A stretch of DNA of 64,000 nucleotides from Larus michahellis. Its lineage: Eukaryota; Chordata; Aves; Charadriiformes; Laridae. Location: positions 85,419,371 through 85,483,370 of the forward strand of contig NC_133899.1 of the NCBI RefSeq assembly GCF_964199755.1, given 5' to 3'. Numbering within the stretch: position 1 is the first letter of the stretch; each line of letters opens with the position of its first letter. This document shows, piece by piece, positions 49,774-62,790 of the stretch. The notes under the pieces are model-generated. The model was not told the DNA's origin. It made no database searches and saw only the letters and a program-made list of their open reading frames with translations. A program made the position numbers and the translations under genes.

Positions 49774-52189
49774 CTAATAATGTGTGGTTCACAGAGTAAA
49801 CAAGGGAGAAGTCTTTTCTGGATGATAGTTTATGTTTTCATAGCCCTCATTCTTTACTCTGAATTCACTTTTTATTTTTATTTTTCTTTTTTTCTTGGAT
49901 CAGCCTTGTTTGGAAGAACAATATCAGTGTTTAACTCCAGACATGAATATTATGTAGGCTTTATCCAGAGGGAAAAAGTAGTTTTGCTTTCTGTGAGTTT
50001 ACTGTGTTTTGCTATGGGTGTGTTTTCAGTTTTGGACCATCTGACATTAATAACGTGAATGTTTTTCAATTACTATGGTAAAGGGTCAGAATAAGTTGTT
50101 TTTTTATTGGTGCTCTAGAAGAGACATTACTGTTCCATGGTTCTCTTCGTATTTTAAACTGACCCAATTTACTGCAGAGAAGAGACTTTCTTTCTGATAA
50201 ATTCTTGTTTACCAATGTATAATAGGTGATATAGTAATTTATTTATCTGGTTGTTGGAATTGAGACACCTCACGGTTATGCAGCCTGTATTTGAATTTAT
50301 AGACTATTTACCACAGTCTCTCTGTTGTTTTATACCAGGGCTAATTTTACTCTCTAATTTGAGTAGTTATCCAATTAAGAGAAGAATATATGTTGCTCTT
50401 GGAAGTGTTGCTAGGTGGTTTTTTTCTTAATTTCCTGGAAGCACATCTTGTGTTTAACTTGTGTTACTTTTAGAATAAGATAGTGATCTCAGTGCATTTT
50501 TAGGGTAGGAATAAAATACTTAATATAAATTCCCACAAACTAGAGGGGGAGAGGGGGGTCAAGGGAGATGCACAAATTGCTTGCTGTGCTTAATACCACG
50601 TTGCTTAAAATCACGTTTTTGAAATTAATTTTGCATGTAGGAGCAAGCAGACTAACTAATAGGGGTCATGCTAAATGAATGTATTTTGCCTGAAGTATTC
50701 AATGTTATTGTACTAGTGGTGCTTAACTCCAGTATTCTTAAATGAATAGAGCTTCCATCAGTGTTCGAGACCTCTCTGATATACAACAGTACCACTAAAC
50801 ACGTTAAATTTTGCTCTCAAACGGTATCCATGGGGTGCTGTGAATTTGGATGGAATTGTAGAGGTAGAAGCAAGAGGCCTCTGAAAGTAAACAGATGTAC
50901 AGCAGTTCTGCTTATGACATAGGAATAATGCTTGAGACTTCAGTGAGCTATTCCTCAGGCCTACTTATTTCTAGATTCGCTTGTGCTTTTGTTTTTGGAT
51001 TTTCTCTCCCCCGTGATTCTCATGGGTATTTACATTAGGGACGGCAAATAGCCTCTACTAGTTACTGAGCAGAGGCTTTTCTTGGTGTCTCCTGGTGTTT
51101 CTTACTAAAAACCTGTAATAATTATACAGGGTTGTACCTGAAAATTTATAGCACCTAGACACTTCAATAGCAAATACAGTGGAATAAGATGTCGGCAAAC
51201 ATTTGTAGATGTTGCATCATTTCTTATTTTGAAGCCTTACCTGGATGCAGTTGGATTAGAATGGAAAGCTAATGTATCAATTTGCTACAATCAACTATCT
51301 TTATTTTTACTTACTTGAAACACTATTGATTCATTTATGTAATTACCAGTAAATGTGGGAGAAATTGAGGAATTCTTGAGCCTGCAAGTAGCCTAGACAT
51401 GTCTTGTAATATATATTAAGAATGATGATTTTTACATTAATGTGAATAGTCTCTAATAACATGATGTATGTTTAAAGAGGGCTTTGGCTTTATAATGCCA
51501 AGTGAAGTACACTTAGCTCTTTAATAGCACTTTCAAGTTGCATGCTTTTAATGTTGACAGCTATATTTAGTACATTTGATATTCCATAGGGTGTTCTTAG
51601 AAGAAACGAACACATCTGATGGAACAAACCCATTCTCCATGTTCAATTAGCAACAATATTGCTCAGTGGAGGTTAGAACAGATAGGTTCTTGGATGTTAC
51701 CGTGAATATGTGTATCAGTGCTTAGGGACAACAAATCATTCTATTTAACTCTGAACTATCTGACTTTTACTAGTAGCTGTCCTTTAATATTAATAGGACA
51801 TTCCATTTTGGCTTTGTATATTTCAAAAAAGATAAAGAATTTCAGTCTTTAACTTGGAACTCATTTCACTAGATTAATGTAGGTACCAGCTGTTTAATTG
51901 TTCTAGTAGATAAGTTATTGGGTATGTGGCTTAAGTCTAGTCAGGTAATTCATATTTTAGTGTAGATATCATTTTGGAAAGGTATGCAGCTAATCAGATA
52001 AACAAGGACTTAGGAAAAACACATGTTGGCCATTGGCAGGCATATCTTTGAAAATCACCTGTGTTCTTAATTGTTCTTAATTTGACAGCACTGTGCTTCC
52101 ACTAAATACACTTAAAACCAACGAAATAATTAATTCATATCTATTTGGATTTGCATGTCTGCAGTGTCATTTATCAGAACTTTAAACTT

Positions 52190-52204
52190 TTGTGTGTGTG
52201 TGTG
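52190..52204. repeat. (TG)n microsatellite
   Basis: About seven uninterrupted TG units following 'actttt'. Short simple repeat. Confidence 0.8.
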
Positions 52205-52309
52205 GCATTGTTCATTCTTGGAAGCTAAGTTTCTGATTGTTTGGACCACTTTTGTTTGTCCGAAGCACACAAAGTTGGCTCACATAAGGATTTAACACCT
52301 TGGGGAATA

Positions 52310-52480
52310 CTTGCAGCTACGCAGTGAGTCCCTTTGCCCTCTGAAGCAGCGATACAGTTCCTGTGGGTGGCTGCAAGTTCATCGTTTTGCTGGGCAGCTT
52401 GTAACGCAGCCCTCCTCTCGGAGCCTCTGCAGACTGCCAAGCTGTGCTCTGCAGCTCTGAGGCTCACAAAGCGTATCTTC
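52310..52480 (-). other. Small CpG-containing GC-rich island, open on the minus strand
   Basis: This segment has at least six CpG dinucleotides in about 170 bases, against very few in its flanks, and is clearly richer in GC. The minus strand is open for 85 codons (52225-52482), giving an A/S/Q/E-rich peptide with no recognisable motif. No good minus-strand splice acceptor or start context frames it. It may be an unrecognised repeat, an old retrocopy, a regulatory island or a non-coding exon. Confidence 0.25.
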
Positions 52481-53820
52481 AAGGTTTAGGTCACTCTGAA
52501 CACTCCCTTGCCTTTCCACTAGTCCAATGTCTCTATCAAGGCATTGCATCCTAAATTTACCACTTTTATCTCTGCACGAAACAGATTTTAAATAACCCTT
52601 TACTCTGTTTTACTTCAGCAAGGCTCAAGGTAATGATTTTGGCATTTATAGTTAGAAGTTAACATACAAAAACAAGATACAGAGAATTAGAAATTACATT
52701 TGTCTGCGTATTTCCAGTAAATGTCACTTAATCATCAGTCTTTTGGTATGATGCACAGGTTGGTAAGGAGATGAGTAATGGGATTTGATCCATTTTTCAT
52801 GTAGTTACCCTATATTCTGTAAGCAACCAGATCAGTTCTAGAAAAGCCGTTCACTGCCCGTCCTTGGTGTGCTAAATTTTGTGCCTGTACAGTGCAAATG
52901 CAATCCTGATTACTTGTGATGCCTCATGTTTACTATCCTCTAGCCAACTGGAGATGGCAGTAGCATCTATGAAGAATGATATCTAAGAGTATGTTGACAT
53001 CCTAATCAAAAGTAGTGCTCCATAGCTCAGTCCTTAACTGTGGATAACCCACTGCGTGTGTGCACCTGCAGTCAAGAAAATTGTGTAGTAGCTCTGAACT
53101 GTTCAGCATGTTTTTCTTAGCCTTCCCTTGATTCAGCTTCACCTGTCTGACCTGAATTATTTGTGCAAGCTTTAAGGTGTGCTAGTAATGGCTTTCTATG
53201 TGGCAAAGCTTATGTAGAGCTATGTGTCACCTTTATTTTCCTGATGCTTGATCGTGTTGAGTCCAGGTTATTAGTTTCAGTGATAGCTTGGTGGTTCTCA
53301 TATTTTTACAACTTGAAGGAGCAGTATTTGGTTACGTTTCAGATAATATAGGGTCATTTCCTTAACTGTGTCTGTGAAGGAGCAAAGGAGGCATCCTTTT
53401 CTGAAGGTTCCAGCTTTGTGTTAATTTGTATTGCACATATTGATGGAATGAATACTTCCTACCCAGTGCAGGGCTCTTCTGCTGCCTTTAACTGCAGCTG
53501 ACTGGACTACAATGTACATATTGAAGATGCTGAAGTCAATAGGCCAAATAGCATTGTCCTACATCTAGAATGAGGTCTTTAGTACAAATTTCTTTTTCTC
53601 TAATTTCCTTTATTTAATGAGGCGTTACCTTAAGGGAAAATCCATCTGCCACAATTTTTGTCTGACTTCCATATATTGTTCAGTTTAAGAAAATGGAAAA
53701 TACTACAGTAGTTGTTTCTGAGATGTAGCAATTCAGATATGCAGGCCCTTTTCTGTGAGCACAGTCTATGTGTTGCCCAACTTTTTTTGAAAAATATAAA
53801 TGATGTAAAGTGAATAATTC

Positions 53821-53848
53821 AAACCAGATTTGCATGTTAATCTGGTTT
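53821..53848. promoter_or_regulatory. Perfect 10-base hairpin containing a POU octamer
   Basis: AAACCAGATT (53821-53830) and AATCTGGTTT (53839-53848) are exact reverse complements separated by eight bases. The left arm and loop together spell ATTTGCAT (53828-53835), the perfect octamer bound by OCT1/OCT4-type POU factors. The loop continues TGTTAAT, a homeodomain-like site. A regulatory element is a reasonable guess. The stem is too short for a microRNA. Confidence 0.35.
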
Positions 53849-54439
53849 TAAATGAGTTTTCTCATGTCATAGATCTATGCATAATTCTCTGGAGGTTTCA
53901 AGCAAGACTGAACTGGGTCAGATTGACTTGTATATTTGCTCTAAATAGGATGGAAATAAAATCTAGTAGTGGATTGGTTATATTAATCACATGACTGCTG
54001 AATTGGAGACATTATTGGGCTCTTGAAGGCCTGTAAAGTCATAAATAGATTTCCATAGGATCAGCCATGCCAGTGTACCCACTCAAAGACACTTGTGTAC
54101 AGTCTTTAAGTCCTTCACAGCCTCTCTTCCATTATGAAAAGTATGTAGTATTCATATACTTGGAGAAAAGTGGGGAAAAAATAATTTCAATTCAAAGGTA
54201 TGCAATTGAGGACCTGGAATATCTTGATGCCTAAAGTTTTATTTTTTTCTTCACACTGCTTAAAGTAGTGTATTTAAATGCACGTATTTTCTGGTTTTAA
54301 TAAAATATGTTATATGTAAGATGTTTTCTTGATTGGTGATTCTTACCCTCGGACTTAGCTGATTCCTTAACCTCGAACTCTTGGCTGCTACTGTGAAGAA
54401 AGCAGTGCATATCATGGTTAATGCATAGTTATTGGCTTG

Positions 54440-54456
54440 TTTTTTTTTTTTTTTTT
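54440..54456. repeat. T17 homopolymer
   Basis: An uninterrupted T-run followed by AAAAGG. An acceptor AG follows within six bases, but no coding exon can be recognised after it. Confidence 0.85.
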
Positions 54457-56003
54457 AAAAGGTGAATCTAATACTTTTCCTACTGAGAAGGCTGATGTGC
54501 AGTGTGTTAGCTAGTCCCAGCTCTGGCACTGTCCTGAGCGCTTTGGAGAAACCCTCCTCCTCTTTGCAGTTTCTCACCGCTCTAATTCTAATGTATCAAC
54601 TCAGTAGAGCTCAAGGTCTGTGCCTCTATCAGTTGCTAAGATAAATGTTGTTATCTAACTTAAAGCATGGGATATCTGGGGGCATTGCTCATAAGTTCCT
54701 GGAATTGTGCATGCAGAGAAGTTTCTAAGCCTTAATATTCAACATAAGTGTGAATTATTTAAATCTGTCATCATGACAGCTGATCAGCTTGTATCTGTCT
54801 TTGAAATTTAATCAAAAAGGATTGAATAAAACTGAATCGAAGGCTTGCTTATTTGATCATGAGCTAACTTTCAGGGATGTTAAGGATGTATTTTCCTTGG
54901 CAAAAGGAACACTTCATATAAGAAACTTCACTGCTTTGGTTTTATGTTTTGAGTCATTGCAGTGTGATTAACACAATGCTCAGTTAAATGCTCCATAGGT
55001 ACATCTTTCTTTTCTGTTTATGACAGAATAATGGTTAATTACTACCTATCAAAAAGATGAATACTTTTTCACTAAATTAAATAAAACATTTTAAAAATGT
55101 ACTATTTCAGCTTGTGAATAAATTTATCATAACAAATGTGTATTTGTAGCTTCCTGAAACTTCTATTTTCTTGCTAGATTGCTGTTTTTAAAAGTGGAAC
55201 ATAATTCTCTTAGGAAGGCAAAAGGCAAAGCCATGGATCGGTTTCCTAGCCTATTTCTAAGTTCCTGAGGGTTGCATAGTGGTTTTTTCCTCTAATGGAA
55301 TGAAAAAGATCAAACTGTGCTAGCATGCAGCGCTACAGTCCAACAGCTTCTACCAGCCCAAGTCTTTTTAGCTACTTTTTATTAAGTAGCCCCATTGCCC
55401 TTGCAGCACGTGTCTATCAAAACTGCCTACTACTCTTCAGACACATGCAGTTTTTCTTTCTTTAGTACAGTGATGTGTTCACATGGGTGGACATTAGTGT
55501 ATGTGTAACCTGTAAGAAGAATTGATGGATGTAAATTGCTTTAAAATGGTTACGGTAAATATGCTAATTTTTAAATATTGCCTCTTTTAAAATCCCACCT
55601 GGAGTCCTAATCTATTTTAAAGGGTAAAGAATGAAATGAAAATCTGTCCTTGTAGATGGACTTGATTACTTGTGTGTTCTGTATAAAAAGTACCCAAACC
55701 CAACAAACCTCTCAATGAGAAAACCACATGCACTGGAGTTACCATGGAATGCAAGGTACTGATTGAGAGTTGAACTTCTCCAAAATTTGGGGACATTTGG
55801 ATCTAGACTTGTATATCACCTCCTCTCACTTCAAAATCTTATAAATCACCTCCTGCCCCTCGATTGTGCTGGATTTAGTGAATATAAATAGTCGTTGCCT
55901 ACCTGAAATCTCTCCAGTGTAGGCGAAGAAGCTATTAAATTCATTGGTCAGAGCCTGGGCTTTAATTTACCTCTATATTCATGACCTGATTTTTATGACT
56001 CTT

Positions 56004-56018
56004 TTTTTTTTTTTTTAA
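56004..56018. repeat. T-run
   Basis: About 15 consecutive T residues followed by AACCTGC. Simple sequence. Confidence 0.85.
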
Positions 56019-59000
56019 CCTGCATCAAACTGAGACCCCTGTGTTCACCTCCAAATGTACACTGCAATTCACAAAAGGTAGATGTGCCAGACAAAGGAAT
56101 TTCTGCCCTGAAGCATGTCAGCTCTAAAGAGGCATGAGCAGTCGAACAGAACAATTGCAGCATGGCCAGTAGGCATTGCATCTGGAGTGCTTTGTGGAGC
56201 AGATGTGGTTTTCAGGTTTCTTTTTTTTCTTTGTTTGGTTGAGGTTTGCTGTTTTGCATAGAGGAGGAGGAGGAAACTGGGACACTGGTTTGCACTATGT
56301 GCCTATATGGTCTGTAATCAAGAGGTTGAATGCAAGATAGCAGTAGGTGAAGGACATAAAGTTAAAAAAAAAATAAATTACAAAGGCATGAGTAGATTCA
56401 GGGAAAAAAAGCTGAATATGGAAAAGGAAATACAGGGTTGGATCTTTGGCCTTCTCTTTTTTTCTGCTTATATAGTTGTATTTCATGTATTGCACGTAAC
56501 AACCACATGAGCTATGAGACATAATGAGTGGCAAAACAAACATTGTCCCTCCTCAGTCAGAATGAGAGCAGGGATAAACAGTGCCAGAATAGAGGTGCTA
56601 TGTGTATGGGGAGAGAGAAGGAGAGGGGTACAAAATCTTTTCATGACAGCCGATGGATGCGTTAGAGGCATGAACCTAAAACCATCTGACAGTGAGTATT
56701 CTTGGTTTCAGGTTTTTCTGACAACAGTATAGGCTGAAGTGTGAGAAGATGGTGTTGTTACTTTTAGTTGTTATATAAATATAAATCTCTTCCTAAATCT
56801 TTTGTATACATTGTAAAGGATTTTCATCAGCATAACTGTCCAAGTTATGTAGCTGAGAGCTGTGATTATTTCTAAATAAACTACTAATAGGGTAATGTCA
56901 AAGGTAATACATCTGTCTCTTTCTTTTCTTTTAATATAGAATTGTGTTGATGTCACTTAGAACAATGAGGCTTTTAACAGGTGTTTCTGTGCATTGGTCA
57001 CAGAAATAATTTTATCTGACTAGTTAGTGAAATCAGGAACTGAGGACTGTAATTGATAGCACACTCCCTATGCTTGCTTCTTACCAATACAAACAAGATG
57101 GAAGGATAATCAACATGGGCATGTGAAAAGTGCAGTCTATTTTAGCTATTTTGACACTATAATCAGCCATTATCTATCAGGTATGTGTGTGTCTCCATGG
57201 GAATTAGTATGTATATTTATTTACATGGATGATTTCAAAGTAATATTATTTATCTGTCTTGCACTTCAGTGCTAGGTTACACTTCACTGGTGGGATTTGA
57301 AGAACGCTAAAAGCCGTGAATTGAATCCACAAGCAGACTGAAGTGGCCCATCCATGAAGTGCTGCTTTGGCAGAGGAGGTTCACTCTCTGCTCTTGCTTC
57401 TGCTCTGTTGCTTTTGACTAGCAGTTGTGTGGCAAATGATGCCATCAATAAGCCAGAATGATCCAAATAACTCTCCTCATTTTTTTTTTTTTGTTTTTCT
57501 AACCTCAATCATTTTAGTGGTGGGTTTGTACTGTGACCTCACAGACAGCTGTATTGGCAGCACTTTGAGGAGTAACAGCTCTGCACACATGGGAACAAGC
57601 ATGTAGAGAAACTTTCCAGCTTGCTTTGCTGCCATGGCAGTGTACCATGAAATGGTATTCTGATGGTGTGACATCCCTCTTAGAATTTCTGCAGCAGATG
57701 TCATGTGAGCGGTTCTTTCCTCTTTTCAGCTCTTTGCTCCTATTATACCTGCCAGGGGTAAGAGTTGCTTTGTGCCTGCCCAGGTGTCTGTGGCTATAGT
57801 CTAAGCAGGATCAATTAAATGATTTAAAAACAACCCACACAGAAAGACACCCAGCGACATGTTTTGTGTATGTTGTATTGTTTCATATGATAGATCTTGT
57901 TGAAGGTATGGCCACAAGCACTCGAATTATCGTAGCCTACGAGTGGATCTCTACTACCTCCATAGCTCATGTAGAAGCACGCAGGGTAGTTTATGTATTG
58001 TTAAAAAGGTATCATCTGTGGCATATGGCACTCAATGCAGACAGACCAGACAGTGTTTACACAAAACTTAGGAACGAAAGTTGAGATGAGTGACTTAGCT
58101 GGCCACAGAGCAATTCTGGCTTTCACATTTGGCATTTAGTTATGTCCCATGCTACAAGGACCCACACTACGAAACAGAGGACTTCATATGTCCTGCAAGA
58201 GGGTTTCTCAACATCTCTGCTTTTAACTGGCTAGGACTGACACAAAAGAAAGCACAGCCTGTAGGGGCTAACTGTTGTAAAATATGCTTCCATAATTATT
58301 GTACAAAATTGTGTGCCTACAGAAGATAACTTTTTAAAATTCAGAAGGTAGAGGGGTATAGCAACACTAAAATAGAGAATTTGTTAATCAAGACATTTAT
58401 TATAGTTGAATATTAAATTGTAGGGGAAGTAAAACCAAGATAGTATGGCAGATTTTTTTCATGCATCATCTTTTTACCAAAGTGGGATCATCTACCATGA
58501 GACACCAGTGCATACCCGATTTCTTTGTGTATATTTCTGTACAGAAAGCCAAGTGTGCTGAAGCACCTCGGCAACTCTGTGCAGCACAATTAAAAGTATA
58601 GTATTAAAAATACAGGCACCTTCATCCTCAGAGTCTTCCCTGTCCTGAAACTACTGGGAAGGTCAGGCTCTAAGATGAGGTAATGTGAGTGCTCTTGACC
58701 TAAATGGATTTTTAACTACTTTCTTCAGCTAGTGAATTTTAAGTCTTAAAATACGGAACAAAAATGAGGTTCTCTTGATCTGAACCTGTTATGAAAAGGT
58801 AATCTGTGGTTTGTTTCTTAAGAGAATAATGACCCGGGTTGAAAGAGACGAGGCTGGCTTTTTCCCCTCCTCCTCCTTCCCTGCCCTGGTTAACGTCTGT
58901 CTCCCTCCTCAAGCTGAGTTTGCAGTAACTGTATTTATTTGCAGCCCTGTATTTCAGCTTTGTCTGTTGTGAGGTTAGGGGTAAGGCCACAATGTTTCTA

Positions 59001-60583
59001 AGCGATGAGATGCAATGCTGAAATGGAATAATGCATCAGCCTTGGTACCCTTTCTCTTTTTCAGCAATGTTAGAACTTCTCCTGCTTGCTACAGGGAACA
59101 CTATGAAGAATAGTGAGGTTACATCATTTCCTGAGGTCAACAGAAACTGAGGGAAGCTACTGTATGTTCTGCATCAGTCACTTCAGGCTAAAGATATACC
59201 CTTTCCTTCTGTGGTCTTGCTGAGAGAAGCTAGCTGTGCAAGCTGTGTGCAAGTTATCAGTTGTCAGGGAAATGGCTGGTGCGTTTGCACTGAGTAAAGA
59301 AGTCAAGTCCTTGCCTGGTATATCAAAAGTATAATTTGACTTTTGGTTTTAAATGGTTGTATTTCAGAAGAGTAAGTAGACAGTTGGAGAAGCTGTAACT
59401 CCAACAGCATAATGGAGTAGTTTTGACCTTCCAGATTTAACAAAACAGAGAAATTCACATAATGACAAGAATCTGAGGGCAAGAAAAAGCAGTTCATCAA
59501 AATTAGTTCATCAAAGTTGTCAGTTTGTTCAGGCCCCATATTTAATATTTCTGTGGAAGTATTATCTAGAAATCACTTCTGACGCATGTTGGGTTTTTGT
59601 TATTGCTCAGTTTTAAGTCCAAAAAATGGAAAACTTATAATAATAAACTAATCACTTAATGTTTGTCCTCAACTAAAAATTTCTTTCCACCAATGGTACT
59701 CTGGTTTTCTTGGGATTAATTTTACCTTATGTAAACTTAAAATATTTAAAATTATTTCAGAACTCTTCTCTGTAGGGCTGAAAGAAGACCCTGCAAAGAA
59801 AATTATTTAATGCACTGTGTTGATGAAATAACAAGTTACTGTCACAGTTCTGTTGACATCGCTGATGGTGCTGAATCCCAAAGACAGACAAGGACAAAAA
59901 TTTATAGTTTTTTTGGCAGAAACACAGAAAAACAATGTTTGTGATAGGAAAAATCTGTTGGACAGATTAAAATTGTTAGAATTGGTAAGAGGCTGTTATA
60001 TTCATAAGAGCAAATAAAATGGAAAATAAGCTAATAACTATTTTTTGACTACAAGAATTCAAGTAGGTAGCATTCATTTGGCTTTATCTGTGGAATGACT
60101 CATTTGTCCAGAAGTTTAAAATTAATGATTAGAAAATAAGGAAAGAGGTGTGTAGAAAATTAAGCTCCTCATGACTTCTCTTGAATTAATTATATTACAG
60201 CCTACTCAATTTTTAGGCTAATCTTTCCAAAGGGCTTGTTATTTTGAGCATCCCATCAATGGCAGCTGTTTGTTTCACAGCATAGAGAAATGTGGCAGTA
60301 ATATATTACACGTTGCTGAAGAAGGTTGGAACAAAGAGATGAACACTGATTATTTTGAAGAAATCCAATAGCCTTATCTGGGGCTAGTTGAAAGGGTGGA
60401 CTAGATTTGTATAGAAGCTTTTAAACAAAAATAGAAAGTGCTCATCAGCTTCTAAACGCTGTTTGTTCCATTTGACCTAGTACCTGTAAGGGATTCCATG
60501 ATTCTTTTAATCATGGAACTAAAATACTTGTTCATACTCCTCTCAAGTTTAATGTGTCTAAATGTGTTGGTGTTTATTTGGTT

Positions 60584-60603
60584 GGGGGGGGGGTGGGGGG
60601 GTG
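60584..60603. repeat. G10-T-G7 tract, G-quadruplex-prone
   Basis: Ten G, one T, seven G, one T, then GG. Four G-triplets with single-base loops can be drawn within it, so a quadruplex could form on the + strand. A T-rich stretch follows. Confidence 0.85.
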
Positions 60604-61236
60604 GCTTTTTTAAATTATTTATTTATTTTAGAATACCGCATCACAGGATCTCTTCCCTTTGTTTGTTTTTCAGTAGCCCTGTAGGTAATGATATGCTAGA
60701 TTGCTAGATGCCTGTTTTATTTTGAGTGAGGACTGGGGGAGCAGACTTATAAAAAGATGGCTTTACAGCCTTGCCAGGAATATTACAGCTGGCTGGATGT
60801 ACTGTGAGGTCCACGCTAACTAGAACTGTTTAAACACTCTGCAGGCTCTGCACTGCAGATACCAAGGGTCAGTGTTAGGTGACACACGCTGCAAAAGTAT
60901 CCTATATTCTGTGTATAACTGTAATGACGGTTGGTCTGCGAAAGAGAATTATGCTTTATAGTTTTTCTGTTTCTCTCCTAAGGCAGCAGGCTGGTTTTTC
61001 TTGCCTGTTTAAAGATGGCAGAAAAGAGTTACATTTTTAGAAAAAAGAGACAAATTATAATAGAGGGCACATGCTGTCTTTTAAGCTCATCTTAATTTCA
61101 CCTTTCTGATTCCATTTCTTCAGGAAAGCCAATGTTAATACACATTTGGCCTAATATGTACATTAATGGTTTCCTCATCATGATTTATTGCTCATATCAC
61201 ATGGCATCTCCAGGATAACAGCATACCCAGCCTCTC

Positions 61237-61258
61237 TTTTTTTTTTTTTTTTTTTTTT
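61237..61258. repeat. T22 homopolymer
   Basis: Twenty-two consecutive T residues after 'cagcctctc'. A long pyrimidine tract, but no AG dinucleotide follows until about 61272. Confidence 0.85.
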
Positions 61259-61439
61259 GATTGTTTCACCAGAAAAAGCTCCAGATGTCAGAAGATTATT
61301 TTTTTTTTAAGAAGTTAGTGTCAGTCAGATACAAAGCTTTGGCTTCGTCAGATGCAAACATGAAAATATTCCTGTGGAGAGAGAGACATAATGGAAGCAC
61401 AAAGAGTTCACTGACTCAGGGGAGTCTCAGGCAGGAGCC

Positions 61440-61681
61440 CAAAGGCAATAATTTTTTTTATACATCTGCATGGCCAGACCATGATAGGAGCACAGGCCTG
61501 AGGCTGCGAGAGGACGTGCGGCCAGCCTTATAGGTAGCCTCGCAACGTTTTCTGTTTGCGTGGAGGGTAGAGCCCTGCTTCTGCTTAAGGGAGCTGGTAT
61601 ATCTGCTCCTGGCTGGAGAAGAGGAGCAAGGGGTGCTCCTTCTTATGGATGGGTTGTAAAGGAGGAGCATAAGCAGAGGAG
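61440..61681 (+). promoter_or_regulatory. Candidate alternative promoter and non-coding first exon
   Basis: Six CpGs fall at 61507-61560 (61507, 61515, 61519, 61541, 61546, 61559) in an otherwise CpG-poor region. A TATA-like 'tttttttatacatc' lies just upstream, near 61457. The segment ends at 61681 in GAGGAG|GTAAGTA, an excellent splice donor. The next strong acceptor is at 63904. In the phase that would join, a TAA at 61670-61672 closes the frame, so this exon would be 5' UTR. Translation would then start at the ATG at 63914 (context GGAATGA). Alternatively it is an internal exon with an acceptor near 61483, or a chance donor next to a CpG cluster. Confidence 0.3.
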
Positions 61682-62459
61682 GTAAGTACTGGGATCCTTA
61701 ACACAATTTGTGAGTGAAATGTGTTCCCAGGAAAACCAGGGTTCATTTTCTTCCTTTTTGTCCTAGGGATTAGCTTGTCTCACTTCTTCTGTTCCTTGCC
61801 ACCACTGCAATTTTTTAAGCTGTAGCGATCTTGTTGGGACCTTCCCTACCACAAATAGTTTTGACTGGGTATGCACAAGAAATTACAATGTAGATGGGTG
61901 CAGAGAGGAGTACAAGGGTGAGTGTGATGCAGAAGGCTAATGGTTAGGGTCAGTACTTTCAAGGGTCTACCAGCTACGCTCCCAGGAATGTTTTGTGTCT
62001 TATCTGCTGTTTCAAATACATAGGAGGGCCCTTACATCCCTTGCACTCCTGGGGCAGGCCCTTGCATCCGGATCTGAAGTGATTTAGGAAGGAGCAGAGG
62101 GTCTGTGTTGCCTAGCTTTGATAAGATCAGAGTCATTGAGAGCATCCTTGGGAAAACTATACAGGCACCAGGGAGCAGTAGATGCCTCAGGGTTGGGTGG
62201 CAATTGCGATGGAATTTTTGAGATAGCAATTTTGGGCTTAGCTGCAATTCTGCCGAAATGTCTTACTGGAGCTGGTCCTGAATTTTGTAGTTTTAACATG
62301 TTTTTGACTTAGATTTAAATAACGTATCAATAATTCACCTTTCCCGCTAGAGCCCTTTCTTAAAAGTGGAGATTCCTAACCTTTCCTACTGACTGTACCT
62401 TGCTCCTGAAGTGGAAAGATATATATGAAGTTCCAATCATTTTGACATGTGTAAGGGGT

Positions 62460-62790
62460 TAAGTCATTCTTGAACAGTTTATCGCTCATCAATTGTAATT
62501 AAATATGTTTATATTAAATTATGTGCTGTAATTAATGTAAAATCTTTTAGCCTGTGCTGTTATTAGAACCAGATGCTGAAGTATCAACAATATTTCAACA
62601 TGACTGTGCTGCCTTGCCAGCTGTCTAACTGTAATTACTTTAATCTCAGCTTGTTATCTAATTATCACCTTTGTAAAGGGAAAAGTACTCTCTAATGCGT
62701 ACTGATTGTTTCAGATGATGATGAAGAGCGTGAAACAGCTGTCAGATATTTTAGCCTTGCTTATCTGGATTAGAAAACTTATTGGGAGGC
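62460..62790. promoter_or_regulatory. Possible conserved intronic enhancer
   Basis: Repeat-free sequence with many recognised motif types: TAATTA cores (three or more), TTATCTAATTATC (GATA plus homeodomain), CACCTTTGTAA (TCF/LEF-like), CAGCTGTC twice (E-box plus MEIS-like) and GATGATGATGAAG. Motif density and absence of repeats suggest a conserved non-coding element. It lies 1.1 kb upstream of the right-edge exon. Conservation itself cannot be seen from one sequence. Confidence 0.3.

Larger units (their letters stand above)
49774..61439. other. Non-coding DNA, probably intronic or intergenic
   Basis: No supportable exon. It contains the TG repeat at 52190-52204, a CpG-containing island at 52310-52480, the octamer hairpin at 53821-53848, T-runs at 54440-54456 and 56004-56018, a G tract at 60584-60603 and T22 at 61237-61258. 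The open frame at 49678-50058 looks membrane-like only because the DNA is T-rich. Confidence 0.55.

Noticed and set aside
49678..50058. 126-codon + strand frame with an apparent membrane segment
   Set aside because: Hydrophobicity comes from T-rich DNA (F/L/Y codons). Part of it overlaps an old repeat fragment, and there is no recognisable domain or convincing start.
57866..58329. Two adjacent + strand frames (72 and 66 codons) with cysteine-rich second part
   Set aside because: The two frames are in different phases, have no splice signals between them and match no family.
60385..60510. CR1-like strings 'gggtggactagat' and 'ggattccatgattctttta'
   Set aside because: Too short and too far apart, and the diagnostic 'ggtcccttccaacc' block is missing; possibly a very old CR1 but not supportable.
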